A stretch of DNA of 12,466 nt from Daldinia sp. FL1419 (GCA_025201765.1 MU623736.1:1-12466), one strand, 5' to 3'. Shown: positions 1 to 7,893, counted from the first letter of the stretch. The notes: generated by a model not told the origin, from the sequence alone. A program made the numbers and translations.

Positions 1-430
1 TATATATATAAATATATTTTTTTTAAGTTTTATATTTATAAATATATTTATTATATTATATTATATAAATTTAAAATTATATTTAATTATTATTACCATT
101 AATATTTAAAAAGATTTTCTAATAAATGTAAAGGTGTAGGTTTTTTTATTATCAATTACCTACTAATCTCTTTTTATTATTAAATGTATCTTATATTGTT
201 AAAGAAAATTATGTTTATTGGTTTTGTAAATATAAATCTATATATATTTAAATATTTGTTTATTTTTATATTAATTATTTAATTACGATATAATTTTTTA
301 GATATATATATTGATATGGTTTTTAAAGTGAATTTATTTAGTTTTTTAAAATATTTTATATAATAAATAATTTTGGATGTCCAAATGTTATTTTGAAGGT
401 TTTAATAAGTTTTTTTTATATATTTTCTTA
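1..430 (-). other. Reverse transcriptase N-terminal remnant
   Basis: In the polyprotein frame, minus-strand codons around 245-201 read IYIYKTNKHNFL. They are followed at about 200-150 by a decayed stretch ending RD, two stop codons, VIDN. This matches the layout of the Copia reverse transcriptase entry region of fungal elements, where a W-V-Y-x-Y-K-x-D-K-H-G stretch precedes a K-A-R-L-V-V-R-G-D-Q-Q stretch. The Asp of the K-x-D motif reads Asn and the Gly after His reads Asn, both G-to-A changes in coding sense. The + strand here is poor in C and keeps G. The palm motifs would lie off the left edge. Confidence 0.7.
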
Positions 431-969
431 TATTTATTAATTTTTATTAAGAATATTTAAATAAAATTATTTAAATTTTCTTTATTATATTAAGGGAATT
501 AATAAATAAATCTTAACATTTTTATTTTATTAATTATATATTTTTTATATATACTAATCCTATTTATTAAGGAATTAATATGAAATATTATTTTCCATAA
601 CGTATGATATTTATTATTAAAAGTAATATAAAGGGTTATTAATATTTTGATATAAATAATAAATAAAATTATTAATAAAAAATTATCTAGAAAAAATAAT
701 AAATAAAAATGTACTTTTATATAAGGATAATTAATCTTTATAATAAAGGTTTCTTTTTTTTTATCTAACAACCCACCTAATTTTATTAACTTATTAATTA
801 TATCTAATATATTTATATTTTTAATTTACTTTAAAAAATATATTTAAATATTATTATATATATTTATTCCTTTTTTAAGTTAAGAATTTTAAATAAATTT
901 TAATAAATTATTATATTAATTTATTTTATAAGTTATTAATTTATTTTTAAATCTATTTTATAATTTTTA
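431..969 (-). other. Integrase-reverse transcriptase linker remnant
   Basis: This stretch joins the integrase C-terminal region to reverse transcriptase in the same frame. Codons 771 to 499 happen to be free of stops for 90 residues, but the stretch opens with TTG, not ATG, and is rich in Phe, Leu, Ile, Lys and Asn. Runs of Phe, Leu and Ile (about residues 23-45) are what Pro, Ser and Thr codons become when C changes to T. The linker is commonly Pro/Ser/Thr-rich in Copia polyproteins. I therefore read it as decayed linker, not as a membrane protein gene. No motif of its own is recognisable. Confidence 0.55.
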
Positions 970-1730
970 GAAATTATTATTAAAAACCTTATTTTCTTTA
1001 AATATAATATCCTTCAACTCCACTATTTTATTAATATATAGGTTTTAAATTCTGTATATATTTATAAATATATAGCTTATTAAGAAACTTATTCATGCTT
1101 TAGAATTGAACTTTTTTAATCTATTTAACTTTTTAAATATTATCATTGTTATAATATAGGTCTTACAACCATATATCCAAAGATAATCTTATTAAGATTT
1201 TTAATTATAAATTATAAAATTACTATTTATATTAATATATATATAAAATTAATCATATAATATTTATTAATTCATTTTATATTATAATATTTGATTATGT
1301 AAATATATTATTACTTTATAAATTTCAAATTATAAAAAATGAAATAACTTTAAATATACCTTTATAACTTTTACTTTATTTTTAATTATATTCCTTAAAC
1401 ATTTAATAACATTATTTTGAGCTTATATATAAATTATTAAAAATTTAATTTTTATATATAGACTTTCTAAGTATGCATAAACTGCTAACTTTTTTTTAAT
1501 AATTTTTCAATTAAATTCCCAAACTTTTAAAATAATATCATATTAAATTTTTAAAATATTAATAAAATCTTTTAAAATTTTAATAATTAATATTATTATT
1601 CAATTTATAAAATAATAATTAAATATCATATTAGTTCACCAATTTATAATTAATAATAGATTTATAAAACCATTATTTAATTCCTTAATATTATAAAAAT
1701 CAAAAACTAATTTTACTTTTGGAATTTCAT
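970..1730 (-). other. Integrase catalytic core remnant (D-63-D-35-E spacing)
   Basis: The integrase inserts element cDNA into the host genome. In frame, the first catalytic Asp is codon 1701-1699 (context FDF). The second position is codon 1512-1510 (context FN, stop, KI), which reads Asn. The third is codon 1404-1402 (context QAQNNVIK), which reads Lys. The gaps are 63 and exactly 36 codons, the D-35-E rule. Around 1330-1270 a stretch ending IYLHNQ, and near 1190-980 a run with IYGC, KAW and NIYRI, match the distal integrase region of fungal Copia elements. Both lost acidic residues are explained by G-to-A (GAY to AAY, GAR to AAR). The enzyme is dead. Confidence 0.88.
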
Positions 1731-1769
1731 TAATATATTTAAATATTCAATTTACTTAACATTTAACCT

Positions 1770-1910
1770 TAATAATAATATATATTTCATAATTAACTAT
1801 TTTAATTCTTTTAATTTAAACTCCAATATTTATTTTAATAAAATTTTCTAATACTTATAAACTTAGATATCTTAATCTTAAATACCATCTAAATACATCT
1901 GTTATTAATA
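1770..1910 (-). other. GAG-pre-integrase / zinc-binding region remnant
   Basis: Minus-strand codons from 1887 read WYLRLRYLSL, against the family pattern W-H-x-R-L-G-H. The two His read Tyr (CAY to TAY) and the Gly reads Arg. About 30 residues on, NYEIY stands where the family has C-x-x-C, with both Cys reading Tyr (TGY to TAY). This HHCC module binds zinc at the N-terminus of Copia integrases. Every ligand is lost. It lies 60-70 codons upstream of the first catalytic Asp at 1701, as expected. Confidence 0.82.
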
Positions 1911-2064
1911 TTTACCTTTTCTAATTAAATTTATTACATTATATATAAAATATTAATTTAAATATTTTAAAAAAAATATCCTTAAATATAAATTAATTAA
2001 AATAATTAATAAATTTAATTATAATTTTATTATTTTAAAGTTTTAAATAAATATATTCTTAATA

Positions 2065-2360
2065 ATTATCCCACTAATATCCTTACCTTTTAAAAACTTA
2101 TAAAAATATAAGGTTATAAATAAAGTTTAAATAATATATTATATTTGAAAACCTAATTTTTATAATATTATTAATATATTTAATTTTAATATTAATATAT
2201 CCATAATTTAATATTTAGATTTTATTATTTTCAATAATGATATATTTTCTTAAAAAAGTTTTTTTATAATTAACAAATTTTAATATTTAATTAAAAACAT
2301 ATATTATAATTCTTAAATCTAATATAACTAAATTCTTTAAAAAATAATAACTCATACTAT
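2065..2360 (-). other. Aspartic protease remnant
   Basis: The Copia protease is a pepsin-like aspartic protease that cuts the polyprotein. The active-site loop is at 2322-2308, reading LDLRI where the family has L-D-S-G-A. The catalytic Asp (codon 2319-2317) survives, but Ser reads Leu and Gly reads Arg. About 45 codons on come NYGYINIKIK, then SNIIYYLNFIYNLIFL, the usual order of the G-x-G strand and the closing V-P-x-x-x-x-N-L-x-S motif. Same frame as integrase. It is followed by a connector of about 60 codons to the GAG-pre-integrase region. Confidence 0.8.
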
Positions 2361-2399
2361 AAACAATACCTATAATATTTATTATAAATACTATTCCTA

Positions 2400-3620
2400 A
2401 TTTTGAAATTATTATTTATTTTAATAGTTAATTTTTATTTTTTTGATTAGCTATATTATTTTTATCTTTTTCCTTAAGGTTATTAAAAGCTTTTATTTTT
2501 ATTACCAATTTGGAATCACATTTAATTTTTTCTTATATGAATATATTAAATTATATATTAACCTTAAAATATTTAAAATACTTTAATTTAATAATATAAA
2601 AATATTTTTTGATTTTATAAGAATTTAAATAAACTTTATACTTATTATGTTTATATTTGTGTACTAATGGATATAAATATTAGTTAATATTTACATCATT
2701 TTTCTTTTATTTATTTAAATTATTTTAACATTTATTTAACTATTTATTTTATTTAACCAATTTTCTTTTATAAAAATTTTTTTCTTTATCAAAATTATTA
2801 ATATTATTATTTTTATAATAAATAATAAAAGTACCTTTATAAACCTTTTTTTTTCCTTTTTAATTTATATCTATAATATAAATATAATTTTTAAAAAAGT
2901 AAATGATATTTCTAAAGATTAATATTCCATTATTAATTTTTTTTCAATATATTACCGCTTAAATGGAAATCTATTTTTAAAATACTAACATTATTATTTA
3001 TAAGGTAATTAGGAATTATTTTTATGGATTAATAGTAGCGGTAAGTTTTTTACTTACTTCATATAATATAGTCATTTTTTAGGAGGTAATCCATTCCTCC
3101 TAGTTTTTAAGTTGTTTTAAGAGTGGTATTATTACTTTCTTATAGTGTTTTTTTATTTTATATTTATTAGAATTAATGTTAAAGATTTTTTTAAAAATAA
3201 TATATTTCTTTTAAATATTTTGGGTTAAAAGTAAAATTAATGTTTGGTAGGATTTTAATATAGTTTTTGTTATGTAATTTAAGAGTTGGGTTAATTTGTT
3301 ATATTTAATATTGTATAGAGTTATGATTTATATATATATTTGTATATTTTTATTATAGTGGAATCTTTTAGTTGGTATAAGTTAGTTTATATTATGAGGG
3401 TAAATATTTATAATAGAGTTATTGGGTGTATTTATTGCGTTGTTTTATTTATTTTTTCTAGAGGCTAATAGATTATTTAAGTTTTTAAAGTTAGTTTTAT
3501 AGTTTTCGATATTTGATTGTATTGGTTGAGAGGTTAGAAAGAATAGAGGTTTTTTTATTAGATTAATATTTTTTGGATTTAGCCAATCCTATATGTTTAG
3601 GTTATAAATTAAAGTTATAA
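2400..3620 (-). other. Gag-like region remnant
   Basis: Upstream of the protease in the same frame is a long stretch with readable segments, for example DWLNPKNINLIKKP from 3588 and KLTQLLNYI near 3290. It is rich in Asn and Lys, and its stops sit mainly where Trp codons would have mutated (TGG to TAG, TGA or TAA). Reading Asn as former Asp and Lys as former Glu gives an acidic capsid-like composition. Below about 3000 the bias reverses: stops look like former Gln and Arg, and Phe, Leu and Ile replace Pro, Ser and Thr. A CCHC knuckle may lie near 2670-2550 but is too decayed to assert. The Gag identity rests mainly on position. Confidence 0.55.
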
Positions 3621-3650
3621 AGGCTTAATTCTATATTTTTTAATTATTAA

Positions 3651-3951
3651 ATATAAATAATTAATTTTTTCTTATAATATTTTCAAATAACATTATTTAA
3701 TTAAATATAATTGAAGTTATATTAAATATATATTTATATGGTACGGTTAGGTTAATATTAATTATATACTTATATTAAAATACAATTAAAACTTTTAATT
3801 ATTATATAATATATAAAGAAAAATTATAATTATAAAATTTAAATTATTATTTTTGTTATTAAAATTCTAAAATAGAATAGTAAGGCTTTTTATGGAATTA
3901 TTGCAAAAGAAAGAATTTTTCCACACTATTTTTAGGCTTACTAATCCAACA
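3651..3951 (-). repeat. 5' LTR edge and leader of the Copia element
   Basis: On the minus strand the element begins TGTTGGATTAGTAAGCC at 3951, a typical Copia LTR opening (TG, here TGTTG). The five bases outside are ctttc on the + strand (3952-3956), a candidate half of the target-site duplication. The LTR end and primer-binding site cannot be placed because the stretch is too AT-rich and the 3' LTR is not in the window. This stretch (with 3621-3650) holds no coding sequence that I can see. Confidence 0.65.
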
Positions 3952-4130
3952 CTTTCTTTTACTTGACACAGTGCACACATGAAAGCGAAGTGGGTTTTTC
4001 GAGGCGGCACCGGACCGTGAACGCGACGGGCATGGTGGTATCATAAAACAATGAAGCCATCTTGGACCTCGTTATTGCCCCACACCCGGGCCGCCGCCAC
4101 ACCATTTTACGTAGTTGGCATTATAATATA
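3952..4130. other. GC-balanced patch outside the Copia edge
   Basis: About 3961-4118 is strikingly GC-rich (for example ccgggccgccgcc at 4086-4098) in a window that is otherwise mostly A and T. It begins right where the Copia LTR ends and gives way to AT-rich R-element sequence near 4130. I saw no second copy of it here. The simplest reading is unique host DNA that was not repeated and so escaped mutation. A minus-strand frame of 48 codons (4105-3959, ATG to TAA) spans it but shows no recognisable domain. It does not resemble 5S rRNA, U6 or a tRNA as far as I can tell. Confidence 0.7.
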
Positions 4131-4136
4131 TAAAAT

Positions 4137-4368
4137 GTTTTTCTATATTAAAATTTAATTATTTTTATTAAAAGGTGAATTTTAATAAAAATATAAAATA
4201 AAATCAAAATTATAATAATATAGTTTATTTAAATAGGTAGTAAGTAGGTTTTCTCCGGAATACAGTTCTTACCCAGAACAAATATTAAGAGATGGATTGG
4301 ATACCTATAATATATTCTAGGTAAATTGGGGTAGTAATAAATAAATAAATAAATAAATAAATAAATTA
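4137..4368 (+). mobile_element. R element copy 1 (LINE/SINE-like, AATA tail)
   Basis: This copy of the interspersed element I call R has a core at about 4240-4334: ggttttctccggaatac, then cccagaacaaat, ggatacctataatatattc and taggtaaattggggtag. It ends in an (AATA)n tail. The core recurs at 6736-6830 (+) and, inverted, at about 6984-7075 and 12389-12466. The upstream part 4147-4193 recurs at 6239-6285. A shared 3' core with a simple-repeat tail fits a LINE 3' end or a SINE, but no reverse transcriptase or Pol III box is visible. Differences between copies look almost entirely like transitions. Confidence 0.6.
4335..4366 (+). repeat. (AATA)n tail microsatellite
   Basis: About eight copies of a 4-base AATA unit directly follow the R core. 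Shorter tails of the same type follow the other R copies. Confidence 0.85.
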
Positions 4369-5023
4369 TAATAAAAAAGTAGTAAAAAAAAATAAATAAG
4401 TGTGTTATTATAAAAAGAAATTGTATTAATTTTATTTTGTAAAATTACTTTATAAGGTACTAAATTGTTCTTTTTTTAGGTGTTGAATTTTCAAGTAATA
4501 GTAGTTGTAGTTGTAATATGTAAAGTTTTTTAGGTAGGGTTGGAAAGAAATTTCAAATAAAATTTAAAGTTTATTAATAAAGTAAAAACATAATATAATT
4601 TTTAATGTTATTATTTTTTCTTAATGTGTTATAATATTATAATAAATATAAATATATATTATAAATATAGATATATAGTAAATATATAATAGATATATAA
4701 TAGTTTAATTAATATAAATTTCTTTAAAATTATTTTATTAATAAAAAAAACTTTAATATCACCTGTTTGTACGTAATGGATATATACCTCAGATTATAAA
4801 TTTAATATTAAAACTATTTCTACCTTTTAAAAATCTTAAATTAATACAAATTATTCCCAAAATTATACACAATAATATGAAATTCTGGGTTTAAAATTAT
4901 ATATTAAAATATAAAATCTCGAAATTGTTCACCTCTTTTTATCAAAATTCAGCGCTGAAGCTGTTTCTTCCCTTTTGGGTACCTAACTAATCTATAATCA
5001 ATTTATTATCAATTATTGATTAG
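4369..5023. other. Unassigned AT-rich sequence
   Basis: No gene or repeat match was found here. The + strand is C-poor but keeps G at about 4380-4600 (ggtagggttggaaag at 4533-4547), then becomes G-poor and keeps C at about 4745-5000. This suggests another change of mutation polarity between about 4620 and 4745. A small GC-balanced patch lies at 4950-4985, with the self-complementary ttcagcgctgaa at 4949-4960. About 4625-4740 is nearly pure AT. Confidence 0.5.
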
Positions 5024-5203
5024 TATTGGATGGATAAGGTATTATTATATGTAATAGTAAAAGTAAGGGTATTTAAATTAATTTAATAAAAAATAATTAT
5101 TTTAAAAAAGAATATATTTTAATTGGAAATTAAAATATATGGAGTTAAATATAAGATTAAAATAGGTCTGTACCACCATGGTCACATGATCAACATTCTC
5201 ATA
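5024..5203. mobile_element. Degraded solo LTR, second copy of the 10732-10915 family
   Basis: It aligns end to end with the intact LTR at 10732-10915. The start is tattggatggataaggta, against TGTTGGATGGATAAGGTA. The end is gtcacatgatcaacattctcata, against a version ending CCCACA. So the terminal TG reads TA and the CA reads TA. In the middle, 13-bp inverted arms (5112-5124 and 5128-5140) replace a perfect palindrome. The neighbouring 5 bases do not form a clear target duplication. No internal region is attached. Orientation is arbitrary. Confidence 0.82.
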
Positions 5204-5415
5204 TAATAAATTTATTAATAAATTTTTTTTAATATTTATTTATTATTTATTAAATATTTATAAATAATTTTTTATAATTTTTTAAAATTAAATATTCTAT
5301 ATTCAAAATTCTTTTAAATTTCTTAAAAAATTACTTTAAATTACAAATCTTAATTATTATTAATTATAATTTTTTTAATTATTAAATCATTTTTATTAAT
5401 TTAAAATATCTTATT
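5204..5415. other. Near-pure AT stretch, nothing recognised
   Basis: The sequence is almost only A and T with scattered C and hardly any G. No gene, repeat copy or structured site could be supported. Confidence 0.6.
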
Positions 5416-5487
5416 TTATATAATAATATTAATAAAATGGAACGTACAAGATTATATAATAATATTAATAAAATGGAACGTATAAGA
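5416..5487. repeat. 36-bp tandem duplication
   Basis: Two head-to-tail 36-bp units (5416-5451 and 5452-5487), each containing aataaaatggaacgta, differ at one base: C at 5447 against T at 5483. The change is CpA to TpA. Confidence 0.92.
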
Positions 5488-6229
5488 ATCGTGGACCTGG
5501 CGAACAAAGGACTAAATATAATAAGAACAATTATTAAATATTATTAATAATCCTTTAATAAGCTTCTTAAGGGGCTAAAAACCCTAAAAAGGTTACAATA
5601 AAATCTTAACAATTAACTCCTAAAACTGCATTAGAAAAACATAATTACACTTTTTATACAATTTTTTATTTTTAATAAATAAATTATTTTTATAATATAT
5701 ACTCATATTAAGATTATAATTTTAATATAATATAATATTAAAATATTATATTAAATTTAAAATACTAAAACAATTTTTAATAAAAAAATTAAAATATTTT
5801 AAAAAAGATCAATAATAAAATCAAATTAAAAAAATAATAAAATATTTATAAATATTTATATTTTCTTTTATTTAATATAATATATATATAAAAATAAAAT
5901 AGGTTTTTTAAAATAATATTAAATTATAAATATAATAAATATTATAATATTATATTATAATATTGTAAAATATAAATAAAATATATAAAAAAAGTTAAAA
6001 TTAATTAGAAAAGATTATAGATTAATAATATCATTGTAAATTATTGTAAAAAATAAGTATAATATTATAATATTAAAAGAAATTATAAAAATATAAAATT
6101 ATTTATATATATTTATATCTTATATAAATTATATATATTTTAATCCTTTTCCAAAATAATTTCTTTATAATATAATAATATTTTTATTATTTATTAAAAA
6201 AAATAATTAAATCATTTTAAATCTTATTA
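5488..6229. other. AT-rich stretch with two small GC-balanced patches
   Basis: Patches at 5488-5512 (containing gtggacctggcgaac) and 5568-5592 (ggggctaaaaaccctaaaaa) stand out. The rest, especially 5640-6229, is almost only A and T. I see no gene, RNA or repeat match. The patches may be remnants of unique DNA or of less-mutated element ends. Confidence 0.5.
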
Positions 6230-6286
6230 TTATTTCATATTAAAATTTAATTATTTTTATTAAAAAATAAATTTTAATAAAAATAT

Positions 6287-6681
6287 TGAACTAAGGTAAT
6301 GTGATTAAATAATAAGAGCTACTTTGAAGGACCTTGTTGGCCCCCCTTCTAAGGTTTATACACGTTCTTTGGATATAAATAGGCCTTCAGGAGTTGTTTA
6401 CTTACCTAATTAGTTCAAGTTCTATATAGTTCTTTAAAGATTGCTTTTATAGAATTTTTATATAAAAATATAAAATTTTTAATCTCTTTTTTAAAGATAT
6501 TTTCTTATAATATACTACCATTAATAAACAATTACTTATATTAGTTCCTTTATTTGATCAGCTTATTCCCCTCCTTAGGATATAGTTACCTTATATCTTC
6601 TGGCTCATACAACCTCTGGCTTACTATGGGTTAATTGACATATAGGGCATATCCTGTAGGAGCTATTAGAGCTCCTGTTCA
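6287..6681 (+). mobile_element. TGAAC-family solo LTR (reference copy, 395 bp)
   Basis: It begins TGAACTAAGGTAATGTG and ends GAGCTCCTGTTCA. The terminal TG...CA has 5-bp inverted ends (TGAAC/GTTCA). It interrupts R copy 2. Comparison with the uninterrupted R copy 1 shows atat on both sides, a 4-bp duplication (possibly 5 bp before decay). It carries a TATA-like block at 6371. No coding sequence is attached, so it is a solo LTR or a non-autonomous derivative. Related copies fill 7214-12200. A MITE with short inverted ends is the alternative. Confidence 0.75.
6371..6385 (+). promoter_or_regulatory. TATA-like block inside the TGAAC-family LTR
   Basis: The block ggatataaataggcc lies about 85 bp from the LTR start. 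It recurs with small changes at 7311 (ggatataaataggtt), 8095 (gaatataaataggcc) and 11912 (gaatataaataggcc). Position and sequence fit an LTR promoter TATA box. Activity is not shown. Confidence 0.55.
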
Positions 6682-6850
6682 ATATAAAATAAAAATAAAA
6701 ATATAATAATATAATTTAAATGAATAAATAATAAATAGGTTTTCTCCAGAACACGATTCCTATCCAGAATAAATACCAAAAAATAAACCGGATACCTATA
6801 ATATATTCTAAGTAAATCAGAATAATAATAAATAAATAAATAATAAATAA

Positions 6851-6967
6851 TATTAATAAAATATTCTTATATAAGATTATCTTTTTTAATTTATTTAAAT
6901 TTATTAAAAAATATTTTAATATAAATAAAAATATTTACAATATCTTTTTAAATAATATTTAAATATT
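6851..6967. other. Spacer between tail-to-tail R copies
   Basis: This AT-only spacer separates the tails of R copy 2 (+) and R copy 3 (-). Nothing else was recognised. Confidence 0.5.
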
Positions 6968-7117
6968 TATTGATTTATTATTATTCCGATTTACCTAAAA
7001 TATATTATAAGTATCTGGTTTATTTTTTAATATTTGTTCTAAATAAAAATAATATTCTGGAAAAAACTTACCCATTATTTATTTAATTAAATTATATTAT
7101 TATAATTTTAATTTTAT
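6968..7117 (-). mobile_element. R element copy 3, inverted
   Basis: Read on the minus strand it gives ccagaatattatttttatt, then ggtaaatcggaataa and the tail. It matches the R core plus its AT-rich left flank to about 7117, where the match to copies 1 and 2 stops abruptly against the 7119 repeat. Truncation or a later junction explains this. It faces copy 2 tail to tail. Confidence 0.7.
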
Positions 7118-7118
7118 T

Positions 7119-7203
7119 AGTTTTTTTGGATTGGTCATTTTACGATTAGTTTAACTTTTAGGATTAATTAATTATATTTTATAATTATTAATTTAATTTA
7201 TAA
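7119..7203. repeat. Repeat segment with decayed hairpin, copy 1
   Basis: It matches 7774-7860: ttagtttttttggattggtc, then a central stem, then ttaggattaattaatt. Here the stem reads tggtcattttacgatta and is broken. It lies just left of the 7214 LTR copy, as the second copy lies just left of the 7894 copy. Confidence 0.75.
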
Positions 7204-7213
7204 ATTATATTAT

Positions 7214-7725
7214 TAAATTAAAATAATATAATTATATAATTAAAATAATTTTATGAAATTTTATTTATTTTTATAGAATTAACCTTTTTAAGGTTCTTAC
7301 AGGTTTTTTGGGATATAAATAGGTTTCCAAAAATTGTTTTTTTGTTTGATTAGTTTAAGTTTATTATGGTCTTTTAAGAGTTTTTTTTATAGAGCTTTTG
7401 TATGAATATATATAGTTTGAGTTTTTTTTTAAATAAGATCTTTTATAAAGTGTTACCATTTGTAAGTAATTATATATATTTGTTTTCTTACATGATTGTT
7501 TTATTCTTTTTTTTAAAATATAATCAGTTTGTATCATCAAACTCATACAGCCTCTAACTTATTATAGAATAATTAAATTAATATACGTTATTATTAATAA
7601 ATAATTACTTTTATTAGCTTTTTTATCCAATTATTCTGATATTCTTTTTAAAATATAATTTATAATGGATTAATTGAAATATAAGGTAGGTTATATCTTG
7701 TAGGAATTATTAAAGTTTTTATTTA
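7214..7725 (+). mobile_element. TGAAC-family LTR copy (512 bp, decayed)
   Basis: The start taaattaaaat corresponds to TGAACTAAGGT with TG reading TA. The TATA-like block is at 7311. The end attta at 7721-7725 corresponds to GTTCA. It is about 115 bp longer than the 6287 copy because the distal part carries an extra block (about 7560-7670) resembling the sequence next to it, probably an internal duplication. A 60-codon minus-strand frame (7546-7364) inside it has no family features and is taken as chance. C-poor on the + strand. Confidence 0.7.
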
Positions 7726-7773
7726 ATATATAGGTTTTTAGGAGTTGATTCTTATCTAATCAAATTAAGTTTT
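7726..7773 (+). repeat. Right-hand LTR fragment
   Basis: It reads atatataggtttttaggagt, matching the LTR from its TATA block onward (ataggccttcaggagtt) for about 45 bp. It then gives way to the hairpin segment. Confidence 0.55.
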
Positions 7774-7860
7774 ACTAGTTTTTTTTGGATTGGTCGCTTC
7801 ACGACCAGTTTGTTTTTAGGATTAATTAATTTTATTTTATAATTACTAATTTAATATTTA
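7774..7860. repeat. Repeat segment with intact hairpin, copy 2
   Basis: This is the better-kept copy of the 7119 segment. It holds tggtcgcttcacgacca, a 6-bp stem with a 5-base loop. The segment plus the LTR to its right (7774-8416) is a second copy of 7119-7725. Confidence 0.78.
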
Positions 7861-7893
7861 ATAATAAATATAATTTTTAAATAAAAAAATTAT

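Larger units (their letters stand above)
1..3620 (-). pseudogene. Copia gag-pol polyprotein remnant (partial, stop-riddled)
   Basis: Every recognisable domain sits in the same minus-strand frame, with codon first bases at coordinates divisible by 3. Examples are 3588 in gag, 2319 at the protease Asp, 1887 at the GAG-pre-integrase Trp, 1701, 1512 and 1404 at the integrase triad, and 771 in the linker. In-frame stops are TAA, TAG and TGA at sites where the family has Gln, Arg or Trp, as expected from C-to-T or G-to-A change. No frameshift was needed. The true start is unclear because an ATG mutated by G-to-A would read ATA; about 3620 is only an upper guess. The product cannot be made. The 3' end is cut by the window. 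Confidence 0.85.
1..3951 (-). mobile_element. Decayed Ty1/Copia LTR retrotransposon, 5' part
   Basis: This is one Copia element read on the minus strand. The order is 5' LTR edge (TGTTGG, first base 3951), gag-like region, protease, GAG-pre-integrase, integrase core, linker, then the start of reverse transcriptase at the left window edge. Integrase before reverse transcriptase is the Copia order; in Gypsy elements it follows. The rest of reverse transcriptase, RNase H and the 3' LTR must lie beyond position 1 or be lost. The internal region keeps a single reading frame from about 3588 to about 150 with many stops, so decay was almost purely by substitution. The domain calls rest on motif order and spacing seen by eye. 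Confidence 0.88.
6230..6850 (+). mobile_element. R element copy 2, split by an LTR
   Basis: The left part, about 6230-6286, matches 4138-4193. The right part, 6682-6850, matches about 4187-4366, including the core and an AATA-type tail. Removing 6287-6681 restores colinearity with copy 1, so R was present before the LTR inserted. This copy is mutated mostly G to A on the + strand (for example ccagaataaataccaaaaaa). Confidence 0.75.

Noticed and set aside
499..771. 90-codon open frame, minus strand, hydrophobic
   Set aside because: It starts at TTG, is in frame with the Copia polyprotein between integrase and reverse transcriptase, and its Phe/Leu/Ile runs fit decayed Pro/Ser/Thr codons. It is not an independent gene.
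2953..3044. ttaccgct ... agcggtaa inverted pair around the polarity switch
   Set aside because: It looked like terminal inverted repeats of an insert, but the gag frame runs through it without a break.
3080..3101. aggagg ... cctcct hairpin, like a terminator or ribosome binding site
   Set aside because: It lies within decayed gag coding sequence in a eukaryotic-type context; probably chance.
3959..4105. 48-codon ATG-to-TAA frame on the minus strand in the GC island
   Set aside because: It is too short, has no domain, and GC-rich DNA lacks stops by chance. It is kept only as a check in the island finding.
7364..7546. 60-codon open frame, minus strand
   Set aside because: It lies inside an LTR copy, is Lys/Tyr/Asn-rich as AT-rich DNA gives by chance, and is not kept in the sibling LTRs.
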